This document shows positions 39,818 to 52,597 of a stretch of DNA of 64,000 bases, one piece after another (position 1 is the stretch's first letter; every line of letters starts with the position of its first letter). The stretch is from the NCBI RefSeq assembly GCF_000801105.2, contig NC_079516.1, positions 25,023,043 to 25,087,042 of the forward strand. Reading direction: 5' to 3'. The notes below the pieces were generated by a model. It worked only from the letters and a program-made list of their open reading frames with translations. It made no database searches and had not been told where the DNA came from. A program made the position numbers and the translations under genes. Origin of the DNA: Raphanus sativus. Its lineage: Eukaryota; Streptophyta; Magnoliopsida; Brassicales; Brassicaceae.

Positions 39818-41031
39818 CTGACTATCAAACCAGAAGCTGTCTCGCTTTCTGTGGTCTCAAAATAGAAGATGAGAGATTTTCCTTCGTTACGTCCTTTGAT
39901 GTGCCTGCAAACAGTACCAATAACCTTTTTGTTTTGTTTTTAATTTTTTTTTTGGAAATAACAAAACAAGACACGTCTTAGAGTTTGAAACACATTACTT
40001 GAAAAATATAGGTCTACAGAGAGATACATACAACATCCTCTGTTCCAATTCCTCTGCTGTCAAAGGTATCAACTTTGGAACTCCTCCTGAAGTACCCGAG
40101 CTGCAAAATAAAAAATAATTCTTCCTTAACTCTCTACATATTATCGTTGAATAATAATATTAAACTCATGTATCAATAAGTTTTAGCCAAATTTCCTCCG
40201 AATGGTTTCTGTTTACCTTTTTTTGCAAATACAAAGAGGTATCGAAGAAACTGCAAGTGCCGACCCACATGAAACTCTAGGAGACTTGAAATCGATGCAC
40301 GTGCAATTTTTTAACCTTAAGAAAAATACAATAAAATTTCATGTGGGTTGATCTTTTTTTTTTATTATGTAATTTTAAAAGAAAATTAGGTAAGATGTTA
40401 CATTTTAGATTTTTGACAGAAGTCGCAATTGAACTAATAATGAATCTAACAGAAGACATTCAAACAACACCAAAAATCAACAAGAAACTTACAACATCTG
40501 ATACTAACCAAGCAGCTAGATATTATAGTTAATATGGAAATACTGTTCTAAGACTAGTCAAAACATAAATTTAAATTCAAGGCTCTTCTAAGACTAGTCA
40601 ACGTTTAATCCAAATCCTTCCTAATCTTTCATTTTACATTACAGCACCAAAGACTTTAAAATTGTTGTGGTTATCACAGATTCACATAGCAGGAATACTT
40701 TTGCTCTGAATCTGCGGAGGTTTCATGATTCAAAATGGTACCTGGTCAAGAGAACAATAATGGGTTGATCTTAGATGAGATCAAAGGGCTCTCCATTAGC
40801 GATACGATCAATATAAGAGCGATAATCTTCGTAGGTCACAAAGGGTAGGTTCTTCTTGAAGCTTTGCTTATCTACTTGTCCGTTGAGGAAACCTCTAAGG
40901 TACTCGGTTTGAGCATTACGTGAAAGTATCGCTTCCAACACGGAATCTTGAATCTGCTTTGCGTTACTGGTGGTATCCTCAAGCAGAGACAGACACGCTT
41001 TTTGGTTTGTTGGATCGAACTTTGGCAACAT
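39818..41031 (-). pseudogene. GH3-family acyl-acid amido synthetase pseudogene, 5' exons
   Basis: Minus-strand exon 41031-40742 starts MLPKFDPTNQKACLSLLED and holds TEYLRGFLNGQVDKQSFKKN and DRIANGEPFDLI, then an in-frame TAA (40773-40771), then DQPIIVLLT to the donor CAG|GTACC. Exon 40100-40020 reads SGTSGGVPKLIPLTAEELEQ, the ATP-phosphate-binding motif of GH3 enzymes. A third piece from 39904 (TGCAG|GCAC acceptor) reads HIKGRNEGKSLIFYFETTES and is cut at 39818 by the LTR. The exact start codon is uncertain; an upstream short exon is possible. With 19155-21095 this makes one gene, inactivated by stops and by the insertion. Confidence 0.87.
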
Positions 41032-41049
41032 GACTGCTACTTTGGTTTG

Positions 41050-41926
41050 TCTATCAAACAAGAATAACAAAAAAGAAACTATAATTCAAAGTCCCGTCAC
41101 TTTATAACGAAACTACTTACAAAAGAGAGAGTAAAACCTCTGTTCTGGCGAAGCAAATGAGTTGTGGTCGGTATCTCTTTACGATCAATAGCTTTTAGAG
41201 GAGAAAATGTAGAAAGCAGACAAAAAGTGCCGAATACTTTTGTTGATGCTATTTTTTCTTTTTCCAGAAATAGGATTTTACAAAGGATGAGAGGAAAACA
41301 AAAATTTAAAATAGGAAAGTAATACTAATCGTGAGCACTACTAGGAGATATAGATTTTAGGAAAATCAGACACATTAAAAGTACTTTTGTCTTCGAGTAT
41401 AACTTTCTGTCTCATTCCTTATTTTTGTAGGCTATACACTACCACAGAGGGAATCCAGTCAATCCGATGGGAAGAATGTCCTAGTGGAGCGGTGGCGCGG
41501 TGATATTACCTTCCCAAAAATTATAATATAACACGTGTTAGCAGGGGCGAGTCTGTGTTGTCAATGGGTGGGGGACAGTTGCCCATCATAAATTTTTTTA
41601 AAGTCTCATAGAAAAATATGTTCAAAATCACGTTCAATTCCAAGACGCCGTATTCTATAAGCTCAAACCATGTGATTTAATAAATCTTTTTTTATCAGTT
41701 CCGGGTCGAGGACATTAGTGGATTTTATAGTAATAATGCTTCTGTTGAAAATTTAGTTTTGTAAATATACATTAGTTTTATGATCGGCTTGTTTAGGCGA
41801 TTAAAAATGGATTCTTCATCGATAAAGGATAATAAGAAGAATTGGCCATGGCCTTCGGAATTTGATTAATTCTATGGTCGAGTGGTTGAAAGCGGTTATA
41901 TATTTGTCTTTCTATTTAATCATTCA
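41050..41926. other. GH3 upstream region and AT-rich spacer
   Basis: This is the former GH3 promoter side. No other gene, TATA assignment or repeat boundary could be supported. Confidence 0.4.
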
Positions 41927-43614
41927 CTAGATTTTGCCCATGCGGGTGTATATTACAAAAATATATTGCTATTTATTTTTCATGTCAATATCAAAGCTGA
42001 ATAAAAAATTCAAATCTGAAGAACCGAACCGATCACGATCCGAAAGAATAATATCAAATCCGAACTAAAATTGATTAAATATCCAAATTATTCAGAATTT
42101 TGATATTTAGACAACCGAAATCATAACCAATTCGAACCGAAGTATTTTAGATATCAAAATATATCCAAAAAGATTTATATATATTAATTATTTTTAATTT
42201 TAATGTATATAAAAACATCCCGAATATATATGATACTTTTAGATTGGTTTAAATACGTGAAAATATATAAAAAGTCAAATATAAATATCTAACATAGTGG
42301 AAGTACATTCAAAACCCCAAAAATATTTAAAATAATTATTTATTTTTGATAAAAAAGATATTTAAACCGAACCAATTTATATTCAGATTTATATACAATA
42401 TATTATTTTATTTATAGATTTTAAGAAATTCAAAATATATAATGAATTTTTTAAAAAATAATTTAAATGGGTTATCCAACCCGAGTTGAACCCTCAAAGA
42501 TTGAATATAATTCGAACTGAAATTTAGAAATGTCTGAATGGGGCTGAAATCTTTGATCCCGGAAATCCAAAACCCAAACAGATCTCAAACGAACCCGAAT
42601 GGATACCTAAACCCCCAGCCCTAGTCACTATTATGTATTATATATATATATATGTCATCATATAATTAATTGTATTGATCCATCTTATAAATAATCGTAT
42701 AATTAATAGTATGTGATATGTATCATCTTATAAATAATCATATATATTATATCCTTAAAGTTTAACGTGAAATATATAAATCATAATTTAAGTTGGTGTA
42801 TGAAATTAATCTTTGTTGTATTTTTCTTATATATACTGAAAACATTTTTTAATAATGGTTAGTGAAAATATATTTTAGTAAAAATAAAATTTTGAATATA
42901 TGCATATTTTAAATCAATTTATGATATAATTATTATTTTGATTTTAAATATGTATATAAAAAAAAAATTTATTTTATGATTATTTTAGACAAAACAATGT
43001 TTTTAGGTAATTAGATTAGTCCATTTTGTACATTTTAAAACTGATATAATGGATTTTCAATTTTCATTAATAACATAAGCCATTACTTTTTTTTCTTGAC
43101 ATATTTTTATCCATGTTTCAAAATTTGATTTTTTGCATTAGGTTTCTATGAATTATTATTAATTTTATGATACTTTTTTTGAAAATTGAACTCTAAATTT
43201 TTTTTATATTTGAGTAAACTGAATAAGGTAATAATAATTTTTTAAAGAATTGTTTTATATAATATACTATTTATATTTCAGTTTTTGTTTTTATTTTCAC
43301 CATAAAGAATTGTAAATAAAAAGAATTGTAAATATAGTGATAGAATTGTAAATAAAAGGAAATATAGAAAGAAGATTGTTTAATTTATTGTAAAAATAAT
43401 GGCTAAATATTTAAATAAAAAGAAGTATTAAATATGTTATTCATGTTTCTAAACAATTCTCATTTGTTATTAATTATTAAAAATACAATGGCTAAATGTG
43501 TAAATAAAAGAAAGTCTACATCTCTATTATCCATGTTTCCAAACATATCTCATTTATTCTACTATCCTTGTTTCCAAACAATCTAATTGTGTACTTCAAC
43601 TTTAATAATATAGA
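41927..43614 (-). mobile_element. Non-autonomous Helitron
   Basis: Minus-strand 5' end TCTATATTATTAAAG at 43614 is preceded by A, and the 3' end CCCGCATGGGCAAAATCTAG at 41927 is followed by T, as expected for insertion between A and T. The interior includes a GAACCGAACCGAT-rich block (41990-42630). There is no Rep/helicase coding. Near its 5' end a unit containing TGTTTCCAAACAAT is tandemly repeated. Confidence 0.65.
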
Positions 43615-43760
43615 TTTGTTATTAATTTATTAAAAATACAATGGCTAAATGTGTAAATAAAGAAAGTCTACATCTCTACTATCCATATTTCCAAACATAT
43701 CTCATTTATTCTACTATCCTTGTTTCCAAACAATCCAATTGTGTAATTTAACTTTAATAA
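43386..43760 (+). repeat. About 150-bp tandem repeat at a Helitron end
   Basis: Units start at AATGGCTAAATGTGTAAATAAA (about 43487 and 43638), with a degraded partial copy from 43386. Each contains TCTCATTTATTCTACTATCC and TTGTTTCCAAACAATC. The last unit extends beyond the minus-strand Helitron and abuts the next one. Confidence 0.8.
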
Positions 43761-45498
43761 TCTATATTATTCAGTGTTATTAAACCCGGACCGAACCGGC
43801 GGTCGGACCAGGTTCAACCACGAACCGGACACAAATGCGGGTTGGGTTAATGCCAAAATCCAACTATAATTGAATCGGTTAAAAACCCCTATCGAACCGT
43901 TAAAAACCCGTGAACCGGCGACCCAACGAATCGGCTAAACCCTGGTTCTTGTATTAAAACAAAAATTATTAATAAAACAAATAAATTTATCTTTTTAAAA
44001 TAAAAATAGGATTCAGATTAATAAGGTAAAGTCATCTCATATTTTTCTCTTGAGTCTTTGACGTCTATGCAAGACTGCAACTCACAAGGTATCTACTTCT
44101 CAAGGTATTGTTTTTGTTTCGAAGATTTTAAGAATTGAAAACTTAGATTTGAAGAACTCAATCATGGTATAATTTTTAATTTTATTTCATAGTATAATTT
44201 TTTAACTAATGTGTCTATAATTTTTGTAAAGGTGATGAAGATTTGGAGTGACAAAAACCCGGAGAATAAAAATTAAATATGTTTTTTCTATTGATTTGAG
44301 ATTTGGACTATTACATTGTTCTATTACTTTTATTACATTTTTAGTTTGTTACTTTTTAAAAAAATTAAACATTATGGTTATTGAAATATTTTATTTGATA
44401 TGATCTTTATCTTTGTAAGAATATACATATTCAAAATATCATTAAATTTAGTTTAGTCTAATCAAACCCGGATCGAACCGGATCGAACCTGGTCGAACCA
44501 CATTGACCCATGACCCAAAAAAAATCTGGTTCGCTTGCCGGTCCGGTTTTAACAACACCGATATTATTAAAACTCAAGTACAAAATAAGAGTGTTTGGTT
44601 ACTTGGATAACATTTATAAAGAATAAGTTTGTTTGGAAACTTGGATTGTAGTTAAAAAAATTGTTTGGAAACTTGGATTGTATTTTTATTAAAAAAATAT
44701 CTCTATCCAAATAAAACAAGCAAATCTATTTAAACTTCCTACATTTTAGGAAACCACTAATTGATCATTTATGTTTTCGTGATACACAATATTTTTCCCT
44801 TAGATTTTTAAAGTAAATAAATATCATTCAAATATAATAAATGTCATAGGATGTTCGAGTTGGATCATTTTCGGTCCGGGTTAGTTTGTAACAACCTAAA
44901 AATATATCAATAAACTTTCATTTTATATATGGCAGTAATAAATAATTTATATACAAAATAAAAATTCGTGCAGGTGTGCGCGTCAAAATATAAACTGAAT
45001 TAATATATAAATATGTTATATTGCTATGTAAATAAATGTTTATAGATTCTTTAGTTGACTAATTTCTGATATAGCTTATATTGAAAGAAATTTATTTTAA
45101 AAAATTATATGAACTGAAGAAAAAACAATATAAAAGTACTGTACATTTGAATACAAAATCATTTATTTTAACAACAAACTAGAAAAATATGTTGAATTGT
45201 ATACAAATTACAATGTAATTATTTAATTATTATAGAAATATGTCACATTGTTTAAACAAAATATCAATGTAAAAGTATTGTACAGTTATATTCTAAAATT
45301 ATTTATTTTAACAACAAGCCAATAAATATATTGATTGAAAAGGGAATAAAATAAAGTCAGAAAACACATAGTTTACGAGAGGCACTCTAATATGTCGAAT
45401 TTATTATAAAGAAAATTTTACTAAGATAAATATATTCAATAATTACAAACAAATAATATTTTTCATAAATAATTTCCAAAGCGCGGATCAAAATCTAG
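43761..45498 (+). mobile_element. Non-autonomous Helitron carrying a nested hAT MITE
   Basis: The 5' end TCTATATTATT (43761) is interrupted by the hAT MITE; removing that and one target copy gives TCTATATTATTAAAACTC. The 3' end is AAAGCGCGGATCAAAATCTAG (CTAG at 45495-45498), flanked by T; the subterminal hairpin is degraded. An A precedes the 5' end. Without the insert it is about 940 bp and has no coding capacity. Confidence 0.65.
43772..44560. mobile_element. hAT-type MITE with perfect 8-bp target duplication
   Basis: 789 bp. The left end CAGTGTTATTAAACCCGGAC and the right end (minus strand) CGGTGTTGTTAAAACCGGAC are imperfect terminal inverted repeats. ATATTATT flanks both sides (43764-43771 and 44561-44568). 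The CAGTG start and 8-bp duplication fit the hAT superfamily. There is no transposase; the terminal 100 bases each side are rich in GAACCGG/CCGGTTC motifs. Confidence 0.88.
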
Positions 45499-46089
45499 TA
45501 TAAATTATTTCCTTATACATAACGATCAATAGACTTACCACTATAGCTGAGTAATTGACCATGTCCAAGGGCCGGCCTGATCACATCGACCATGGATTAA
45601 GGGCCGGTTGTGATAGATCACCAACCATAGGTGATAGGCTAATCGGGCGATATTGGTGTGGTATAGGGATTAGAAGGTTTGATCTGACTAACTTAAAGGA
45701 TTAAGATAGTCAAAATTTATAAGTGAAAACTTAGGTTAAACAAAATAAGGAATCAAACTTAATATGCATGTTAGAAATCACATTCCATAATTTATCAATT
45801 CATCACTTATGTTTTTTTTTGGTTTCAAAATCAGAAAATGGTCGTGGGAAAGAATTGACTTATCGTCAAAATTCGGTGTAGAGGAAGATGGATTGTGTGA
45901 TAAACTGGTTTAGAGTTGAACATTTAATAGCCTATAGTGTAAACTTAATAATTGTATAGAATCATTTGTACATAAATAAAGAAACAAGTTTAATTTATCT
46001 GCAATATTTGTCATAACAACTCGATAAAACAAATCAGTGACTGAATTAAAAACTTAATAATTCTGTTAAAATTATACAAGGGTATTCTG
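45499..46089. other. AT-rich spacer
   Basis: No gene is seen. AAGGGCCGGCC (about 45569) and AAGGGCCGGTT (about 45599) recur within 30 bases and may be a decayed transposon end. Confidence 0.4.
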
Positions 46090-48720
46090 GTCTCCACTGT
46101 AAGGTGGATCCAGATTGACCTTGCATTTATATTTACCCAGGGAGATAGAGAAACAGAGAAATCAACGAAGAAGAAGAAGAAGAGTGACGACGGCGAGATA
46201 ATTTCAGGAAATTTTCCGGAGGAGAATGTCGAGGCGGAGCCGACGCGGGAAAGAGAAGAACGGCGATATGTTTTTCAAATTTTGTTTTTGTAGATATTTA
46301 AAGCGTTTGAATCTCATTATTTAAGACCTCTGGGTAGAAATGGTGGAGGTGGCTTGTAAAATCAATGTGAGGTTATCTGCCTTCTCTCTTTTCGCTTCCC
46401 AAATATGTGATGAAGCAGAGATACATCAAAAGTAGCCACGAATAGGTGGAGAATCTTCTTTTATCATCACCATCATATCTCATTTTTGGAGCTGCAAGGA
46501 TAGTCGTGACCAGTTCGAGCTTCTCCGACGCGGCTCTCCTTTGTCGCGAAAGCTCGATGAGCAACAATGGCCACTTTTGGCTTTATTTCACATCTGGTCC
46601 CTTGACTTTTGAGTATATTCATTTCTGCACCAAAAATTTTTGATTTGCAAATACAGTCTTTTCAAATTGACTCCTCACTTTTTAAATGTACAGACAAGAC
46701 CTTTCAAATTACACATGTACACTACCATGTTTGTTGTGTACATGTACGCCACCAACCTTTAATGTACACATGTAAACTAACGAATGTAAACAATTTTACA
46801 ACACATTGGACATGTAACATGTATCTCAAACATATGTGTACATGTAAATATCTGATAAATATAATATGTATATTGTGCACATTAAGCTTTGTCGATAGTC
46901 CAAAACATATGTGTACATGTAAATTTCTTTTGAAAATATATATGTTAAACATGCAAACACCTTTAGATGTGTTTAAAAAGGAGTGGAAACCTTCCAAGAC
47001 CTAGCTTTCAATGCATAACCATGTGTACCTGTGAAATATTTTCCGCAAATCTCGTCCCATCGATTTGTTTCAATATGGGAGCATGCTTCCATGTAGAAAG
47101 ATTGTTGTTTTCTGTACAGCGTGATTTTGTATACCACATGTCGTGTACACGCGTACATAAAAGGTGATTGGAAATATGTGGTGTCATTATACACATATAG
47201 ATGGATTGGCTTACTCAAAATGTTAAAATAAATAACAAAATAGATCAATCAAACTAAAAATAACGTGTATGATAATTGATGTACACATACTTCGAAGAGA
47301 TGCTTATGATACCCGTGAGGAGTAAGATCACACAATTTTCCTTATGCATTTCATACATATCACAAAGCACAATGAATTTTAACATATTCCCATAAACCAG
47401 GTAAGTAAAGGTATCTCAATGCTTTAGCCACTCCACTAAGAAATATATAGCATACATTTGTAAGTATTAATTTACAATTAAATAGCATCCGAATGTACAC
47501 ACAAAATCTCGTTGTCCACATGTACAATGACTCACATATACATGTGTATGTTAGTATGTTATTCATATTCGTATGTGTTACCTCTCATGTGTACATAAAT
47601 GAAATTTTATGTTTTAATTACTTTTAGCATCTCATTTTATTGCATTTTAGTCATTTAGATTGTATATTAGGTGTATATGTTGCATTAATGTGTTCATTTG
47701 CATATTAGATCAATCAAACTAAAGATAACGTATATGACAATTGATATACACATACTCCCAAGAGATGTTTATGATACCATTAAAGAGTAAGACTGCACGA
47801 TTTTCTTGATGCATTCCATACAAATCATAAAGCACAACAACTTTTAACATGTTCCCATAAACAAGGTAAGTAAAGGTATTTCAATGCTTTAGCCACTCCA
47901 CTTAGAAATATACAACATACATTTGTAAGTTGTAATTTACATTTAAGTAGCATTTGAATGTACACACAAAATCACTTTCTCCACATGTACAATGACTCAC
48001 ATGTACATCGGTGTATGTTAGTATGTTATCCATATTCGTATGTGTTACCTCTCATGTGTACATAAAAGAAATTTCATGTTTTAATGACTTTTAGCATCTC
48101 ATTTTATTGCATTTTAATCGTTTTGATTGTATATTAGGTGTATATGTTGCATTAATGTGTTCATTTGCATATTAGAGAGTCTGGAATGCACAATTAAAAG
48201 TTTGGGAATGAAAATTGGGGCCTTATCTGCACATTTTAATACTTTGGCGGCAGAATGAAAAGAATCAAAAGCCGACAGACCATTTCTAAAAATACACAAA
48301 AGGCCAGATTGCTACGTTGAAAGTATTGGGGTAAATTTATAAAGCAATTCAATCAGATTGGAAATTTGAGGCATATTGTGAAAGAATCAGAAAACTAAAG
48401 GACCAAAGATAAAAAGACAAAACTCATCCATTGATGTTGCTTGATCTATCTTTTCGTCGGATCTTGTTGACGACGATGGCGAGCCGGCAATAACAGATCA
48501 GAGACACTACGGTGAGGCTTAATTCTGACGACGGGACGAATAGAAACGACCACCAGTGAACGAGACCTAACATTGACGGCATCTTGGACGGATGAGATGA
48601 GGATGGAGATGAGGATACGAATTGGAGCTTATTTTCATTATTTGGTTAGGGAAATAGATGTGAAGCTACTAGAGAATATGAAATGAATGGCTTGTGAGAT
48701 CTGATAAAGAGTATGTCGGA
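46090..48720. repeat. Unclassified repeat rich in ACATGTGTACAT-like motifs
   Basis: Much of 46690-48060 consists of short CA/TG-rich palindromic words (ACATGTGTACATGT and variants). GC-richer, GACGACGG-containing blocks lie near both ends (46180-46260 and 48460-48600), and TTTGGTCC/GTCCCTTGACTTTT-type words occur inside. It looks like a large non-coding transposon, but I could not define terminal repeats or target duplications. Small frames here are by-products of the motif. Confidence 0.45.
47241..48175 (+). repeat. 465-bp tandem duplication
   Basis: The unit starting TAGATCAATCAAACTAAA at 47241 recurs at 47706, and both end GTGTTCATTTGCATATTAGA. Homology runs through the whole unit (for example ATTTCAATGCTTTAGCCACT region, CATTTTATTGCATTTTA) with moderate divergence. 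Confidence 0.88.
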
Positions 48721-50249
48721 GTAAAATCGAAGAGGTTAAAAGTTTAGTTGGTCAACCTTATGGTTGGTTAGTTTACTTATTTTCTTTTAGTTAGTGTATA
48801 GATAGAAAGTGAGTTTAGGTAAAAAAACTGTTCTAGTAACAAGAACTGTTTTAAAGTGTTATAAAAAAACTTAAAACTGTCTATAAGTGTAATTGTTTCA
48901 TGATAAAAATGCATTTACTTTTCTTCCAAAAAATATAGATGCCCTAGGCCAATGCTGTTTTTAGTGTATTACACTAAAGGACAGTTTTCAAGTTCTTGTT
49001 ATATGGAAAGACAATTTTAGCTACTAAGGCTATTTATTGTGGTTGTTTAGTTTGATACCCTTAACTAAAATCAAACGGGAGTTACATTTTTTAACTAGTG
49101 AGACCCATAATCTTCTCTTCCCTTATTTTTTTCTTCATCAATCTTGTTCTTTCTTTCCTTCTAACAGAAAATTAATTTTAGAAAATTAATTGTTTATCAA
49201 TTTCTCCAAAACATAAACCTAGATCTCAGCTACCGTCAACCTCCACACCATACTTCTTGAAGTTGCAACCAAAGCTCTAGCCTTTTCGGACCAACTAAAC
49301 TAGCGTCAGACTCTGTCACATCTTTTTCCTGCGTTGTAACATCACTTTTCACCATTATGCTCCGTCAGAAGAAACTCGAGAGCATTAATAGCTGTTTTTT
49401 GTTCCGTTTGGTCCTTTAGGTTTTACATAATTGTATTTTGACCCCAAAATTTTTAATTGTGCAAATATATATTCGAATTAAGCCCCTAAATGTTTAATTG
49501 TTCATTTCAACCCTTCATCATAATTAAAGAAATAGTCATTTGTATTTTTCTTGCTTTCATTTTCAAAATAAACATTTGTCTTTTTGATTTTTCCCTAAAT
49601 TTACCAATTGTGCACTCTAGCTCATGTAAATACTAAACACAATTAAACAAATATATGCACTAAATATATCTAAATACATCCAAAAATTATTCAAATGAAT
49701 GAAAAATATCCACATGTATACATCTTTACAAAAATGTTTAGCATATATTTTTGAATAGAATTTACTTGTACACATAATTTACTATCCATGTGGACACGAT
49801 TTTTGGCTGTCCACATGTACACCAAATAACAAATATCCCCATATACACCGCTTTACAAAAATCTACATGAATATATTGTACTTATAGCAGTACCCCACAT
49901 GAAATTTACAAGATCTATATTTACATACATTTGGAGGTCGAGCTTGGTTGAGGCTCGCCTACGATTTCGAAGCAAGAATAGAGTACAGTGACATGAGAAG
50001 AGATAAACGCTGTGAAATGATGTGATTAAATCCCACATAAACCAGATGTTAAATTTAATTGTGGTAATATCACTTAGTTGCGGACTTGTTTAGTTAATTT
50101 ATGAGTCATCTACACCTAGAAGCGGTTTCTGAGTTTTTTTTTACATCCTCAAAAATGAATTCCAAATATGAAAGAGGCAATAGTAGTAGATATAAAAAAC
50201 CAAAGCTGTAATGAGTAGTGAAAATAGTATAGTGTATTTTTTTGTGTAC
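48721..50249. other. AT-rich intergenic DNA
   Basis: No supported gene. The part near 49430-49870 shares TTTTGACCCC, TCCACATGTA and ACAAAAATGTTTA-like words with the repeat at 46090-48720 and may be another fragment of it. Confidence 0.4.
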
Positions 50250-51226
50250 ACATAGACAGTTTCTCAAGATGTTAAAATTATTGAAAGTATCTCCCTTAGT
50301 AGGATCCAGACTATGGATCGTGATGGATAGCATTTCACTAATAATGAGAGATATATGGTTAAATCTGGTTACCAAGTAGAAAGAGTGTATCCAGATAAGG
50401 CAAGATCTGAACCAGAGATAGGACCATCAATTATTCCGTTAAAAGCTTTTTGCTGGAAAGTTAAGTGTCCACCAAAAATGAAATATTTTATTTGGTAATT
50501 GGTATCAAAATGCATAACGGTTAAGAAGAATTTAAAAGTTTGAAAGGCACGAAATGCATAGATTTTATGGTATATTTGGAAGGCACGAAATAATGAAGTT
50601 TTCAGTAATTTGGATATTGATCCTCAAAAAATATTACAACTGGCAGAAACGGAATTTATACTTTGGGCGGAGGCACATGCTTCAATTATACATGGAGCTA
50701 ATCAAAATGGTGATTCAGGACTACGGCCAGGATCTATACTACCGATCCCAGGCAGGTGGTGTTATACAGATGGTTCATGGAAAATTGGGGAATATCTCTC
50801 AGGCCAAGGATGATATAGCACTCTTGAAAGTTTTGCTGGATTAATGGTAGCTAGGAATATAAGGACGAGTCAGTCACCACTCCACTCGGAAATAGAATCA
50901 TTCATTTGGGCGATGGAATGCATGAGAAATCTCAAACAATTTTCAGTTACTTTTGCAACGGATTGTTCACAGTTGGTAAAGATGATTTCAGAGCGAAATG
51001 AATGTTCAGCCTTTGCAAATTATTTGGAGGATATTAAGATTTTTTAAAGAGGAGTTTCACCAATTCGGACATGATTTATATACCAAGGACTCAGAACATA
51101 AAGGCGGACAAACTAACACGCAGTGCAAAGAATCAATCGTTGTTTGTTGTCCATATGAATTCAGAGCTACCAAGTTGATTCACAGAGTCTACATGAATCT
51201 GTTTATATGTTGCTGTAAAAAAAAAA
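50250..51226 (+). mobile_element. 5'-truncated LINE (L1-like) with RNase H domain
   Basis: The plus-strand translation shows the end of a LINE polyprotein: a segment with NNERYMVKSGYQV, the zinc-binding region (PLKAFCWKVKCPPKMKYFIW) and an RNase H-like domain (CYTDGSWKIGEY at about 50762-50797, SEIESFIWAMECMRNLKQF, TFATDCSQLVKMISE). Frames change near 50530, 50810 and 51045 and stops interrupt it, so it is dead. It ends in an A-run at 51217-51226, as expected for target-primed insertion. The reverse-transcriptase catalytic domain lies in the missing 5' part. Confidence 0.85.
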
Positions 51227-51692
51227 CATTCGCGTGAACGCGTATATCAAAAGATAGTATTATATTTAAATCATGAGAAGAAGGAATCTAGATAGCGTCA
51301 ACATGTTGGGAACATTTAAGTATAGCACTACCTCGTAAGATCCCTTAAGGGCGAGAGACATAGAACTAGCTAGTTAGAAGAAGGATCAAGGCAAAGGTAA
51401 ATAATTTGGGTTGAAGAGTAGCCTTGGATACACATGGAGTCAATATTTAGCATGTGAAATCTTTTTTTCTGTGCAAAGAAAACATTTGCCTAAGTTTTTT
51501 TTATTTTATATTTGAATTGTTTTGTTCAGAATTTAAAATAGGCCATATGCAGTTAAAGAAAAAGTAATGAATTAAGCATTATGTTTATAAGATAAACTTC
51601 AGTGGAAAATCTGTTGAACCATTAAGTGTTGGGATATATGCATGATGAATAAGTAAAAGACATGTTTCCGGAAAAAAAGACATGTCTCAACC
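51227..51692. other. AT-rich spacer
   Basis: No gene, hairpin or repeat boundary recognised. Confidence 0.4.
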
Positions 51693-52597
51693 AGAGTAAT
51701 TCTTTGGTTCACCAACTTATAAAAAATAATGTTAAGTTATATTATTTTTTAAAATAAAAAATAAATAAAAATAATAGTAATTGTAAAAAGTAAAGATTTT
51801 TCTTTTTTAAAAAAAATAGCATCAGCAAAACACTAAACCCTAAATCCTAAATCTTAAATCCTAAACCTTGGCAAAACATAAACCTTTGGATAAATCCAAA
51901 ATCCTCGAATCTCTTAAAAAATTATTTTTAACAGTCATCAAGCACACTCGATCCTAAACCCTAAATACAAAACCCTGAACCTAAATACTAAACTCTAAAT
52001 CATTGAATAATTAAACCCAAAAACCTTGGATAAATCCTAAATCCTAAACCCTAAATACTAAACCATAAACTCTAAATACTAAACCCGAAACTTTTGGGTA
52101 AACCATAAACCCTTGGATAAATCCTTGAATTGTTTTAAAAATACCATCAGCAAAACACTAAATCCTAAATCATAAATCTTAAACCCTAAACTCTTGGTAA
52201 AACCTAAATCCTTGGATAAATCTTAAATTCTTGAATCTTTTAAAAAATATATTTTTAACAGAGACAGCAAACACACTCGAGCATAAGCCCTAAATATTAA
52301 ACCCTAAATCCTAAATATTTAATTTTAGGATTTATCCAAGGATATAAAGTTTATCAAAGGTTTTAAGGTTTACCCGACGGTTTATGATTTAATATTTACG
52401 GTTTAGGATCGAGTGTGTTTGTTGACTGTGTTAAAAATATTCTTAAAAATGTTTTTTACTATTATTTTTATTTATTTTTATCTTTTAGTTTTAAAAATAT
52501 AATATAACTTGACAATATTTCATTTTTTTTTTTAAATACAGAATATGAAATAACGAAATTCTATGTTTATCACAGAGATGAACCCAAGAATTACTCT
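51693..52597. mobile_element. Fold-back element with telomere-like tracts
   Basis: A 905-bp imperfect inverted repeat. The ends AGAGTAATTCTTTGGTTCAC (left) and the complement of GAACCCAAGAATTACTCT (right) match. Inside, GTTAAGTTATATTATTTTTT pairs with AAAATATAATATAACTT, and ACACTCGATCCTAAACC pairs with GGTTTAGGATCGAGTGTG. The left two-thirds is filled with degenerate CCTAAATCCTAAACCCTAAA. No coding or target duplication was identified. Confidence 0.75.

Noticed and set aside
46609..47200. Cys/His-containing small frames as small secreted proteins
   Set aside because: They arise from translation of ACATGTGTACAT repeats (CTCK-type words) on both strands, with no start context or conservation evidence.
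51830..52400. Telomere or telomere-junction sequence
   Set aside because: The CCCTAAA words are irregular in spacing and sequence and sit inside a fold-back element; no uniform heptamer array exists.
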